Shown one piece after another: positions 1 to 13,700 of a stretch of 64,000 bases of DNA (position 1 is its first letter; every line of letters starts with the position of its first letter). The stretch is taken from assembly GCA_022606425.2 (NCBI GenBank), contig JAHDVF020001325.1, forward strand, positions 2,356,001 through 2,420,000, given 5' to 3'. The notes under the pieces are model-generated. The model worked only from the letters and a program-made list of their open reading frames with translations. It ran no database searches and was not told the DNA's origin. Origin of the DNA: Lepidostoma basale (lineage: Eukaryota > Arthropoda > Insecta > Trichoptera > Lepidostomatidae). A program made the position numbers and the translations under genes.

Positions 1-13
1 CTCATTTCTTTTC

Positions 14-1387
14 TTGGGACCCCCAGAGTGGACAAACACATTAAATTCCGGTATGTATGACGACTCCTTTAGTAGACAATGTTATGAATTAGAGTATGGG
101 AAGACGACGACTGAAAGAGTATGGGATGTTCAAGGCGCTTTTATGACCGGAAGAGGATGTATGGATCAGATTTTTGCACTTCGAACGCTTGCGGAGAAGT
201 TTATGGCCAAAAACCGTAAGCTTTTCTGTGCGTTTGTCGATTTGCAAAAAGCCTATGATCGAGTGAACAGAGATAAACTGTGGTCAATCTTGTCCGAATA
301 CGGAGTGAGCACAAAACTGATACGGGCGGTTGCTTCTCTCTACGAAGGGAGCACTGCCAGTGTTAGGGTAAATGGAGACATCACGCCTTGGTTTGATATC
401 ACGAAGGGTGTTAAGCAGGGCTGCGTGATGTCTCCATGGTTGTTCAATCTGTATATGGACAAGTGTATGAAAGAACTTAAAGGTATAAATGCTGGTGCTA
501 AGATGAGTGATTTATCTGTAAACTGTCTGCTTTACGCGGACGATGCCGTTCTCGTTGCGGATAGTGCGGACGAATTACAAATCTTGGTGTCGAGAATGAA
601 TGAGGTATGCAAGTCAAATGATTTAATGATGAATGTCGGAAAGTCAAAGGTGATGGTTTTCGAAAGGGAAGAGCAAATGACAGTTTGTAATATAAGTGTG
701 AACGAAGAGAACTTGGAACAGGTGAGGGAATTTGTGTATTTAGGTAGTATGTTCACAGCAGATGCCCGAACGGATAGTGACGTCGAAAGAAGGGTTGGTG
801 CGGGTAACAAAGTGAATGGAGCTTTAAAAATAGTTATTGGAAACAAGAATTTATCAATGAAAGCGAAAACGGCCGTTCACAATGGAGTTCTGGTCCCAAC
901 CTTAATGTATGGAAGCGAAGCATGGAACTGGCAAAAGAAGGATGAGAGTAGAATAAATGCGGTAGAGATGAGGTCCCTAAGACATATGTGTGGTAGAACG
1001 ATATACGACAGAATCTCAAATGCTGATATAAGAAAGGAATGTAGAGCGGAAGAAGGTATTATGAACAAAATTATGAAAGGATCGCTGCGTTGGTTCGGAC
1101 ATATGGAACGCATGGATGGAGAAAGAATGGTTAAGAAAGTATACGTTAATGATGTAAATGGGGTACGAAGTCGAGGCAGACCGAGGAAAACATGGCATGA
1201 CCAAATTAATCAAATTTTAAAGGTTGGTCATGTTAGAAGTCGGAGGAATCGACGTGCGTGTATGACTCGTTGTATGAATGTGGAGGAAGCTAGAGAGGTT
1301 TGCCAGGATAGAGTAGTGTGGCGGTCCATTCTCTCTGCCTACCCCTGCGGGGAAACGGCGTGATGGTTTTGTTGTTGTTGTTGTTAT
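14..1387 (+). mobile_element. 5'-truncated LINE with open reverse transcriptase ORF
   Basis: An uninterrupted 449-codon frame (14-1363) encodes the reverse transcriptase and C-terminal region of a non-LTR retrotransposon. Visible motifs are the finger/palm stretch FVDLQKAYDRVNR, GVKQGCVMSPWLFN, and the catalytic YADDA box near residue 176, followed by the thumb-like FVYLGS motif. The C-terminal part carries LRWFGHMERMDGERMVKKVY and GRPRKTWHDQI, typical of the ORF tails of RTE/jockey-like insect elements. No upstream endonuclease domain is seen, so the copy is 5'-truncated or continues left of the window. After the stop comes a GTT microsatellite-like tail (about 1369-1386), as expected for LINE 3' ends. 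It lies in an intron of the ARFGEF3 gene, same strand. The open frame suggests a young copy; related, more decayed copies recur across the window. Confidence 0.88.
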
Positions 1388-1527
1388 GAATTACTTTACG
1401 TTTTGTTTTGTGAGTGACTCAAGAATTGTACATATTTTAAATCATTCATATTAGTATTTTATCATATCATGTATATAAGTTTACAAAACAAAAAATAATT
1501 TTAATTAATAATTAAATAAAACAATTT

Positions 1528-1667
1528 TTTTTAACTACTTCCACTTTTGTCTTTATTTCGGCATTGACAGACTTGTGACACTGTTATTTGTACAGTCTGT
1601 CGATCCCAGCAAGCCTGGTGAAACCGGTCGCTGTCAAAATAAAGACAAAAGTGGAAGTACTTAAAAA
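1528..1667. mobile_element. Short foldback MITE in an ARFGEF3 intron
   Basis: Two arms of about 27 bases (ACTTCCACTTTTGTCTTTAT at the left, its reverse complement at the right) flank about 80 bases of unrelated sequence. This is the structure of a miniature inverted-repeat element. It holds no ORF. It lies between the LINE tail and the first ARFGEF3 exon of the window. The superfamily is unclear. Confidence 0.65.
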
Positions 1668-1769
1668 CATTGTTTTATTTCATTATTATTTAAAACAAAC
1701 TTCCATCAAGGAGATTTCAGTAAAATCATTAGATTATCCCTAAATAATTTATTTACTAAAATTTTCAAG

Positions 1770-4700
1770 GGATGAAGGACATGGCGTGGATGATTCCGGA
1801 AGGGGTTCTGGTTCCCTCGCAAGTGCTCCCAGCTTCAACAGTCAACAGGCTAAAACAGTTTATAGGTAAGACTATTATTATTTTTATAATTGTGATACTT
1901 TAAAGCAAGCATGAGCAACCTTTCCTGGGTCTGGGGCCAAATTATCATTCTGTCTCCCTGTCAAAGGCCGGACCAAATTATTAATCATAATAAAGTAATA
2001 TTAAATTAAATAAAACACGTTGCTACTTCTTATACATTTTTTTATTTATATAATGAAGGACATAATATTATATACTGATTACAAAATTTTGTGTGAAGAT
2101 TGGCCTTGTACTTAAATTACGAGACTATCAATATTGGCGTTGGTATTGCTTAATGATAATCGCATAGAATTTTCTAGATTTTCATGTATTATCCTCGTTC
2201 GAATTTTTGATTTAGTGTGTTTCATACTCGAAAAAAACTGTTCACATGTATTGTATGTGCTGCCAAAAAGACAAATGATTTTTCTTGCAAATGTTCGTAA
2301 ATTTGAATGTATTTTTCTTCCACCAAATATAATTTATAAAAATCCGTCAAAGCAACTTTGTCAAATTGTGATTTTAGCGCTAAATCCCCCTGAAGCTCAA
2401 TAAGTTCCACTGTAAATTTGCTGGCACATTATTTTTTAAATTAACTATCATTTTATTTCTCTATTACTTCGCCGAGATGAATCAGGGCCAGATAAAATAG
2501 CTCCGTGGGCCGGATCCGGCCCGCTGGCCGGCGGTTGCCCATCTATGCTTTAAAGCATCAATCTTAATTACCCACATGAAATTTGTTATGTTGAGTACCA
2601 GCTACCTCAGTGATTTCCAAAGTGGTCTATATAAACCCCCAGGGGTCTACGACAACTTTCAAGGGATCAAAAAAATTGGGAGATGTAAATGAGGGTCGAC
2701 GAGATGGTTCAACTAAATTGAAGCCAAATATTGAAACGCAAAACAGTCTGCAACGATTTCAGAAACATCGGTCAAGATAGACAAGTTACATTGATATAAC
2801 CAAGATCCCAAAAACAAACGTTTTTTTTTCTTATAGTATCGCTGGCCAATTATTACGACTTGTTGGGTGTGTGGGGTCCATGAGACCTGTGCTGGAGGCT
2901 CTCTACCATCGGATGTTGCTCTACCCCCCCGTGTCTCACAGAGCTGAAGCCCTCGCCAGTACCAAGGACATCCTGGGGGATCCTAAGAAACTCTGCTACC
3001 TCTTAATATTAAGGCAGTCCAATAACTTGTCTGACCAGCACAGTGACGACATGGCCTTAGTAAGATTGTAAGTATTCAATATAAAAATTTATATTTTACA
3101 ATCAGAACAATCTATTATATTAACTTCACACGCTGTAAAAATATTATCCTCCTGCCATAATATTGACTAATTGATATATCGCCTCTTTGCAAGAATAATG
3201 TGACATTTCGAAAATCAAATCCGCCGTGTTTTACGTTATTTTCTACAAAAAACATGTTATTTTTAAAGTGAAAAACAGAGAATTTATGAGGGAAAGAGAC
3301 AACACAACAGTGGTATATTGTGTTGTCACGTTGTCTCTTTCAGACGGGTATCTTGTTTCATTTTTAAAAAAATCTAATTTTCGAGATAACACGTTATTCT
3401 TGCAAAGAGACGATATTATTATGTGAAATAATGTAAATTGATTGAATTTGGAGTCCTTATGTATGGAAGTGAGGATTGGAGCTGGCAAAAAAGGATGAAA
3501 GTATGATAAATGCCGTAGAAATGAGATCACTGAGAAGAATGTGCGGGAAAACGATATATGATAGAATACCGAACGACGAAATAAGGAAGAAATGTAAGGC
3601 AGATGATTGCATCATAAGTAAAATTAAATAAAGAATCGCTGAGATGGTTTGGACATATGGAACGAATGGATAAGAGAAGAATGGTTAAAATCTTTTATAC
3701 AAGCAGTGTGAGTGGGAAGAGTCAAATACTGAAAGACGACCATATTCGATGTCGGAATAATCAACGAACGTGCATGTTACAATGTATGAATGTGGAGGAA
3801 GCTAGAGAGGTATGTCAGGACCGAACGGTGTGGCAGTCATTCCTCTCTGCCTACCCCTCCAGGGAAATGGTGTGATGATGGTTAGTTAGTTAGTTAAATA
3901 TTTTGTTTAAAAAAAAATCTGCAAAACCTTAATTTATGTTTGATCAATATTGTGGACCACCACAGCCTATTTTTTTGTAGTAATTTTGGGATCTTTGAAT
4001 TTAAATATTACCTTTTAGAATAATGGATGCCATTGAAGAGTGCGCTGTAAGCAACAACTCCCATGTCTTGCTGGTGAGCTTGGAATGCATTGTTAGTCTC
4101 CTGGGAGCTCTGGAGGAATTATGTGAGGGAAAATATCTTCCTCCAAATGCCACAGAAATTAACAACAAATGGCTGAAATTGGAAGAAGCAGATTATAGAG
4201 GTCCATTGACATATCAAAGTCTAGCGAGGCTACCGAGTCCTTATCGGTAAATATGATTGTATATGTTTTCAAAATCAAAAACATGAATACTTTAATTGTG
4301 CTGGTACAGTATGTAATAACATAAAATATTATTTATTTTCTAACAGAGATCTTGTAGCAGAGATGCAGAGCAAACTTGAAAATGGCGAGACAGATTCATC
4401 AGGTATCACATATTCTTTATTTGCTTGATCTTTATTTAATTATTTTAAAGCCATATTATTCATATTGACACTACTGATCATATTTTAATTTTAAATTTTT
4501 ATTTTTTCTTTACTTTAATTAGATACATCAGGTCCCGAAGAGAATGGTTCTGCATCTGACGGAGAGATAGATTCAGATGCAGACAGTGTATTTCTCCCGT
4601 CTCGTCAGCACTCAACACACCGCCGAGACAGCCCGGATAACCTATCTTCCAGCCGGGAGCATGAGGGATCAACCACGAAGGCGATCCCTTCCACGCTCAA

Positions 4701-7700
4701 CCTTGGCCGCTGTAACATCACTGACTACAATGTGGATGTGGAAAGGCAGAATGCTAAACAGTTTGTCAAGACTTTGCAAAATGTGATGGTGCCTAAATTA
4801 CTCTCGTTCAGGACATGTGTGGAGGTAAGTATAACTGACACCCACATACGAGGCATATCTAGAAAGTAAGTGTACTGAGGCTCTCACGACCGAATGGATT
4901 TTATTTTCGACATGTTGGCTACACTTCCTTGTAGCCTGACCCTTCCCCTCCGCAACGAGACCGGTTCAAGGTCAGTAGGTTGAGAAGTGTCGATGCGACA
5001 ACACGTTTCGTGAAAAATGTCAATCCAATCTCCCGCCAAGTGCAAAATACGCGGCGCCGGGCAAGAGTTTTTGAGGCGCTGCAAACTCCATGGAGATGAA
5101 TTTCTCCGCTCCATCGTTACTGGAAATGAAACTTGGGATGCACACTACACGCCTGAAACCAAAAGGCAGTCTCAACAGTGGCGTCACACCTCTTCACCCT
5201 CCGCCAAAAAGTTCAAAACCGCAATTTCAACCAAGAAAATCATGGCATCCGTGTTTTGGAACTGTTAAGGCATAATCAAAAAGTTGATACCCCGCTTCAC
5301 CACCTGCATTGAGAGGAATGGCGACTATGTCGAAAAATAGCTTACATACTCATATGTACTACGGTAACCACGTAATTTTTTTTTTAAATAAAAAAAAATT
5401 TAACCAACAAAAATTCAGTACACTTACTTTCTGGAGATGCCTTGTATGATTTTTAATGATAAAAATACAGTAAAATGCACTATTTGTAAGTTTTACTGTA
5501 AGTGTGACCACACAAAAATATTGTTAATAAAATAAAATATGTTTATTTTTCAAAGGTTGACGAATCAATGCAAGATTTTGCTTCAAAATGCTGTCAATTT
5601 AATGCCGCCCGTTCTCCTTCAACTTCGACAATAATGAATGCAGACGGAATATACTTAGCTACCTACTCAACACTCCTCTTAAATCTGAAACTTATTTATT
5701 CTGGGTACTATAAAGGGAACACAGTAAGCAAGCACTTTTAAATATTATAAATTGTACCAATATACTTACACGCAAGAATTGTGCACATCATAGATTTATT
5801 ATATTATTTTGCAGACAGCTGTGCCTCTTTCGGAAGATGATTTTGTAGAAGAGGTTCACGGAAGTGGGGTACTGGTCTATCTTTCTTCGACGTGGCTTTG
5901 CGAAGTCTACCAGCAAGTTCTTACAACATCTATACTGGAAATCGGAGGATACCAACCATCTGTACAAGAACACAACGCTTTAGTCAATCTGCTTATTGGT
6001 AAGTTGTTTCTATATATTTTATAAATTTCCTTTCTAATAAATTCCATTTGACCTCCATGTTAATATATTTTTAAATGTCAGCAGTATGTTATGCAAAATG
6101 CCCAAAATATGTTCACATTAAGATATGTACATATATGACATGCAAAATATCATATATCGCACCTTCGGTAAGACAAGGGCACAATTGCACGTTTTGTAAT
6201 TTTTCATTAGAGACTTCTTCTTCTTCACTTTTGGTAGACTCAGGAGTCTGTTATTTCAGGCGGGTCCTCTTGAGACGCTGAACTCCAGCTTTCTCTCCAC
6301 CGTTTCGGGGGTCTTCCTGGTCGGCGTTGTCCATTTGGCGTTCCATGGAGAGCTATGTGTGGTATTCTATTTGAGCTCATCCTTTCTACGTGTTGATGCC
6401 AGCATCGCCGTCTTTGACGTCCCCATCTGATCACATAGGGTCTTGCCAGCTATAGCGCGGAGCGTTTTCATCTCGGTTGTCCTGAGCGTGCTCTTTGTCT
6501 TGACGGTGTCTGCCCTCGATTCAATGCCATATGTGAGGATTGGTTGCACACAGGTCTTATAGATGCGTACCCTGCTGTCAGTCCTCATGTCCTTGTTTCT
6601 CCATATGACATCTTTCAGGCAGCCTGCAACTGCTGCAGCCCTATCCACCTGTGACCTTACTTCTCTGGGGAGGTCATTAGAGCTGGTTACTTCGCTTCCG
6701 AGATATCTGAATAGGTCCACCTGTTCAATTTCCTCCTGGCGTACGGAGACTTCGCATCTCAGTTGATTTCTTGCGAAAGTCATACACTTCGTTTTTGGGA
6801 TGGATATGATCATGTTATATTTTGAACATGATTCATCAAACTTTGAGAGCATTGCTTGTAAGTCGTTTTCATTTTCGGCCACGATTGTGGCGTCGTCTGC
6901 ATAGCAAAGCATTCCAATTACTTCTTTACCCAGAGTGTACCCTAAATTGAGAGATGCAACCTCTGCAATGATGTTGTCTATTATGCAGTTAAAGAGAAAT
7001 GGGCTTAAGCTATCGCCTTGTCTGATGCCAAGGGATGTTTTTATGGCTTAAGTGAATTTCCCATTTGCTCTGATCCTTGTGTTGCCGTCTAGGTTGATCT
7101 CTCTTACCACATTAACAAGTGATGGAGGCGCCATCCTCGTGGTCAAAGTATTCAGGAGGTCCTTCAGCTTCAGCTTGAGAGACTATTAACATTAAATAAA
7201 TAATATTAACCGTGTTATTCTGGCTATATTGATCATACACTATCACCCTCTGCCTAAATGAGACTGAACTTAATGAGTGACTCTGTTCCTCCAGATAAAG
7301 GGATGTTTTTAAAATACATTGGCATACTTAAACTCATTTTGAGAATTTTGAACAATTATGCCCTTGTCTTACCAAAGGTGCAATATGTTAAAGGAACTAA
7401 AGTCATAATAATCTTGTAATAAATAAAGATGTCAGTTACTTGGGTTGAGTTAACATTTCATCTAATAAATATAAATTTGATAATTCTTTTCAAATGTAAT
7501 TAATACTTATACTCAATTATTTCAATTAATTAATGGACATTAGTTAATTAGTTTTTGAAAATCAAATTATTGAAATACTTTGCATTGAAAATTTTTATTT
7601 TTTCAAATATAATATAATTTTTGCTTTTACTGCACATTCCCTGAAAAAGTTTGGCTAAGTCTATAATCCGCATTATGGAATTATTTATTTTACTTTTTGA

Positions 7701-10700
7701 TAAACTAAAGGCGTTTAAACTGTGTCTAACTGTTTATATCGTTCTCCCGATGATAGATGTCTAAAACCTTCTAAACATCTTGAGAAAATAAACTAAAAAA
7801 ATTTTTAATGCTTATGTTCTTTATTTATCTTAATGATTTTTGTTTAGAACTTTCTGATTATTTATTCAGACTTTGGAGGCCTGGGAACGAGTCAAGTAAT
7901 GTGTGATTGGCAACGCCTTAAAGAAGTGTCCACTCCAAATGGAAATATTGGTTCTGCCGAAAAAACAGCTGCTTTAAAACTAGCTAGACGGTATATTCTC
8001 TATTATTATAAAATTTTAATATTGTATTACTATTTTCCATCAATATTTTAAATGAGCAATCATTACTTCCGTTATTTCAATATTATATCAATTTAATAAT
8101 TGACTATTCCAGAGTTTTGACATGCATGTGGGACTCCATGGTGACACTTCTCAGTGCTCCATTGGTCGGCCGATACTCCAGTTCTGGTGCAACTCTATCA
8201 ACCAGAGTCAAGCTGCATAAATTGTTACCGAGGAAAACTAGATTCACATTGAAAAAGGATAAAGTTAGAGATGAGCTGGTCTCTTTGTCATTGGAAGGGC
8301 TACATAAAGTAATTAAAATCTCATTTTATTTATTCATTTTCTCAGTAATGCAACCGCTATGGTCATGTTATTGCCTCTATTAACATTAGATTTTTCAAAT
8401 GTTTGCGATACAAATCGCAATTTATTTGAATTGTCGTGACAGTAGTGTTTCAAACAAGATTTTTTTAATTATTCAATAAGAAAACATTAGTTCATTGTAT
8501 AATATTTAATGTTTCTTGAACAATGATGTAAAATTCCATATTAAATAATTAATACAAATGAAAACTTAGTTTCATTTTATGGAAATGACATGTTTTGCCT
8601 AGCTTTATCAAATGTTTTTATCATTACTATAAAATATAAGAAAACTGACATTTTCATTCATGTTATTTAGTACATTTATCTTCAAATGACAGCAAATCTT
8701 AAATTCTTTCTTTATTTGTTTGTTTTAAAAGGTTTTAACATTTGTGAGAAGTGAGTACTAAGCAGCTCTGTATAGTTCTTTAAATAAATAAAGCAAATTG
8801 TTGAAATATTCCTTAAAACACATTCCTTCGTTTTAGGCTGCAAGAATAAGCAACATATTGAGTTTGCAAAACAGATGTAGTAGCCTCTTGGCATTACTCT
8901 CAGATTCAGCGTGCTCAGAACCTCCATCTACCAAGATTGTCTCATCGCATGCACTGTCTCTTGACGTTTTAATATCAGGTATGAATTTTTTAAATATTTA
9001 ACATTGAAATATTCTTTTTCATATGTAGCACTTAATTTGGGGTGTGACATTATTAAAAATATTTTAAAACACTTACATTCTACCACTTCAATTGTTTTTT
9101 TTTTAAACCAACCGGTTTCACTCCCGTAGGAGCTTCATCAGGGTTACAAAACAAACTAAACGATTGACATAGAAATACAATACATAACATATAAACATTT
9201 TAAATGGGGGGGATATGTCATGAATGTTTGCTGGAATTCATGACGCATCATTCCAATTAGTTTTAAAAACAATTAAAGTGGTGTTAAAATAAAACATGTA
9301 TGTGTTTAAAATTATTTTTAATGAAATATTTGATGTAATGAATATTTAAAAAAAAAATTATTACATGAAGAAAAAAAACATGAAATTTTGGAGATGGAAT
9401 TCTTTTGAAAAAATTTGTGTTTAACATAACACTTTTACATTCTACGTATACATGTTTAGGATGGTTCTCATCCTTCTTCAGTGTACAAATTCTAAAAATC
9501 AATATTAATTAACTTATAAGAACATATTTGTTAAGTTATACTTCATTCATAATTGTAACAGGGCCCAATAATATTATGATATATATTTTTAGGCGGTCTC
9601 GAATTAGGGTCTCGCTCAGTAGATTGCTGGAGACATATATTCACAGCATGCCAGTATGTGTCCCGCTTGGAGCATACCCTGTTTGGCCAGCAGTGCAACA
9701 CCACCACACCCCTCATCACACTGCAAACGGGGCGTAACAAGACAGTCTCCTTCACTCACAATTCCCCGGGAAATTTTCTGAGTGATAAATTACATCAAAG
9801 TTTCAATTTTAACCAAGGACAAGATGACGAGACTTGGTAATTTTTTCTCACCACTTTTATAATAATGCACTATTACTACATTCTCTTAGTTGCTTGCATC
9901 CAACAAAATTATTTACTTGTGCTATTAAAACCAACAAAATGGGGTTTTAACCCCGTGTGAAAGGTTCAGTTGGATATTGCCAGAGACTTTTTTTTTATTG
10001 CTATTATTAACAATTTTTATGAATTAAAACACTGTGTTTCACACCTTTATCATCAGGAGAACTATTAAGTTTATCAAAATATTACAACTCCTGAAGAGTT
10101 TTAGCCTCCATGATGATTTTAAATTAGTTTCTCGATCCTACGTCTTTTGCTCCCAGCAGTCCGTTTCCACCAACTTAGTCAGATCAGCCAGGGTATTATC
10201 CATTAGGCGCTGTCTAGGCCTAGCTAGAGATCTTACTCCGGTTGGTCTTGACACCTACAGGGTCTTGATTGCTCCAGCCTGGCATACATGCTAGTGATAA
10301 ACTCTCACGGTCTTTGTTAAATGGGCTGCTGGGTCATTGTGTGAATCTCTCCAAATTCCCGCTGCAACACCAGGTCCGGATCCCACAATCATTCTTAGGA
10401 TCCTACTCTCAAACTAGTAGATACTGTTGTTATTTTAAAGTAATTTTCCATGACTCACCCATATGTCATCACTGGTTTGATAATGGCATTATAAATGCGC
10501 AGTTTTGGTGTTTCTGGATTATTAACTATAATATGTTATTTTCAGTGTTGATATATACAGTTTTCTACAATCTAACATTGACAGTGTTGCAACAAATAAG
10601 ATGTCAGTTGCTTCTATAATTCAGAAATTAAATAAAGAAGTAAGTTATGTAATGTATTTATTCAAGAATAATAATATAAAATATGATAATTCACCACAGA

Positions 10701-13700
10701 AGAAAAAATAATATCCAATCTTATATAATAAGGTTTTTTTTATCTACACACTTAAAGTTTATTGAATGTATCTATAACTATAATGAATAATATTTGATAA
10801 TTAGCTAACATTACCTTTTTTTTGGAATGTTTGTGTAACAATTTTTACTTTCAGACCAACAGAAACAACACGCCAGGATTTATATGCGGAACAGATGCAG
10901 CTAAGGTTTGCTGCGCTCTTTCTCAACAAGTGGATGCTCTGTTTGGCGATGCAGCTAGTAAACTGAACCTCCCCGCTCTCTGTGGCTTCCTTCAGCAGTT
11001 GTGCTTGGCATCCGAGAGACAGGTAATCCCTTTTAAAATTCAATTAAGTATTAAGATTAAAATGTATAGAATTCTTCGGTGCCCATATTTAAATCGTATA
11101 ATACAGTATATTTTAACTTAAACTCTAATATATTCTACCTCATTTTCATGTATATGATGATAAAGGAACAATGAAGTTCACAACTCATCTCCCCTAAGTG
11201 TGATGTATGTGCCTTTATTGCCTCTGCCTAGCATCTTTAAGAGTTACGAAATGTTTGCTGACACTATTAAAATATATTTTAACCATAAAACATTTTGAGC
11301 TACAGAAAAGCAATTAGGATTTTTTCTATATTATAACAAATTTTATTAACGATTTTAATATTAAATAATTTGATGATAATCTCTCTACTATTCCAATTGA
11401 GAAACTGATTAACCACCCTACCTTTAGGTAACTTTCCGAGAAACATGCCAAAAATTTCACGTTTATTATTAATTAATTTTAGTTTTGTATTAATTAATTT
11501 TTTTTAAATTACGAAATGTCAAAAATTCGACCGCACACTTTGCCTGCCCCTTGTAAAACTATCATACTTGTGAAGACTTGTACTCAAGTGTTGTTGGCAC
11601 ATGCGCGTATCCCTAACAGTTTGTACATTTTAGGTACATTACTTTTTCTCAAACGTGTAGGTACGTGATAGCGCAGAATGGTATAGGCAAAGTGTGCGTA
11701 TTCAGTACGTTCATAAGCTATGGGTAGTTAATCAACTTTTTGGCATACTTACCCTGCAAATTAATCATTATTTATTAAAACTTTTCTATTTTTTAATTTT
11801 CAGTTGAATACAGAAACATCTCAATCAGATCAAAATGCCGGAAGATGGTGGAAGGGGGTATTGGGACGAGGTGGGGGACCAGGCGGAGGTGGCGGTGGAA
11901 TAGGGGGGACGGGAACAGGAGCGGGGGCAGGGTTGCTAGCACGTGTAGGAGATGTCACTCTGCAGTGTTTAAGGGCCCCCCGGCCCCTGGCACACCACAT
12001 GGCAGTGTGGACCATTGTAGGCCCTCATTACATGAAGGTGATGAAAACATCTAAGTTACTAAATCAAGCTTAAGACTTTAATTACTTCTTTATTGTTTCT
12101 TAAGCAATGATGTAAAACTTCATATTAAATAATTAATATGAATGAAAAAAGTGAAATGACATGTTTCGCCCTTCTAAGGCATTATCACGGATGTGAGACT
12201 TGGAAATCTACTGCGGACGTTATTGGAAAACTCCAGATGTTTATAAATATGTAGATGTCTTCGTTCAATATTCAAGATCTATTGGCCCCGAACGGTGTCA
12301 AATGCCGTTCTCTGGACCATCGAAAAGCCAACACAAGTCGCTAGACGCAAATGGCAGTGGATCGGTCACACTCTGAGACGGAACCCATCCTGCATCGCTC
12401 AGGGCGCACTAGACTGGTCCCCTATGAGGGGAAAGAAGAAGCGAGGCAAACCTAGAGCCACCTGAAGAAGAGCCCTGCAGGATGAGATTAAGGCAGCAGG
12501 CCTCACTTGGGATGATGTTAGGCATCAGGCATGTGATAGAGTCGGGTGGAGAAGGTTCCTTGAGGCCCTATGCACCATGGAGATGTGACATGACAAAAAT
12601 AAGAAGAAGAAGAAGGTATTATCAAATATCAAAACATTTGATAATGCCTTAGAAGGGCGAAATATTTCATTACATATATCTAAAATATAATAAAACTCAT
12701 AGAAAACGGACATTTTCATTCATATTAATTATTTCCATATTGTTTTGCATTTTTTTTATTGCAACCGCAGACATCATCACTATATAAAAGACAGTGCAAT
12801 TATAATGTGTGACCACCAAGTTAATGTTTTTTTTAAATATAACTACACGTCGTTAAATTTTTGTTTATAAATACAATGGATATGTTTCAGGCCGCTTGTA
12901 GTAAAGATCGTCGAATTTCAAAGAAAGCAATTCAATGTCTGCACGATGCCATTACCCTTCTTCTGAATGAGCAAACAGAACTCCCACACTTCCACTTCAA
13001 TGAAGCTCTGCTTAAGCCGTTTGAAAATTTATTATGTCTGGAATTGTGTGACACTGATGTCCAGGTGAGTTTAATTCTATCACAATATTTATTTTCTACT
13101 CTATGTGTTATCCTAGTTGAACATATATTTTCATCATTACTGAATAAGCAAAACATTGATATCGAAAAAGCAAGGAATATTAAAGAATGACATTTTTAAA
13201 ATATAATTAATATATAAAAAATAAAACATTTTAAATATATAATTAGTGTATAAAAATATAATATTTTCTTTGTTTAAATTATAGTAATGAAGAGAGTTTA
13301 TTTATTTATTGTGTCATTCCTTTTTAAATTTAATTTAGTTATTTTGTTGTTGCAATGATGACATGATGATAATTTGAGCATGTCAAAATAATAAATCATA
13401 AATTTTCAGGAGCAAATAATATCATGCATCTGCCAATTCGTCGAAGCAAATCAAACTGAAATCCGATCTGGCTGGAGGCCCCTCTTCGGTACCTTAAGAG
13501 CGGCCCATAACTACAACCAGTACTCTGCTGTTCTGGAAATATTTAAGGTGTTCCTGAATACTGACAACACTTTGGTGTTCGCAAATGCGGCAGTAGATTG
13601 TATTTTATGCCTACTGAGCTATATCCGGGGATCAAACATTGACTATTTCCCCTGTAACTCCCAAAAGGATTCCAATAGTCCTCAGAAGTCTCCCGAGAGT

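Noticed and set aside
532..1213. Several minus-strand ORFs opposite the first LINE
   Set aside because: Shadows of the plus-strand RT frame.
10036..10056. CTGATGA ... GAAAC spacing on the minus strand
   Set aside because: Resembles a hammerhead core but the segment between cannot form stem II, so it was not counted.
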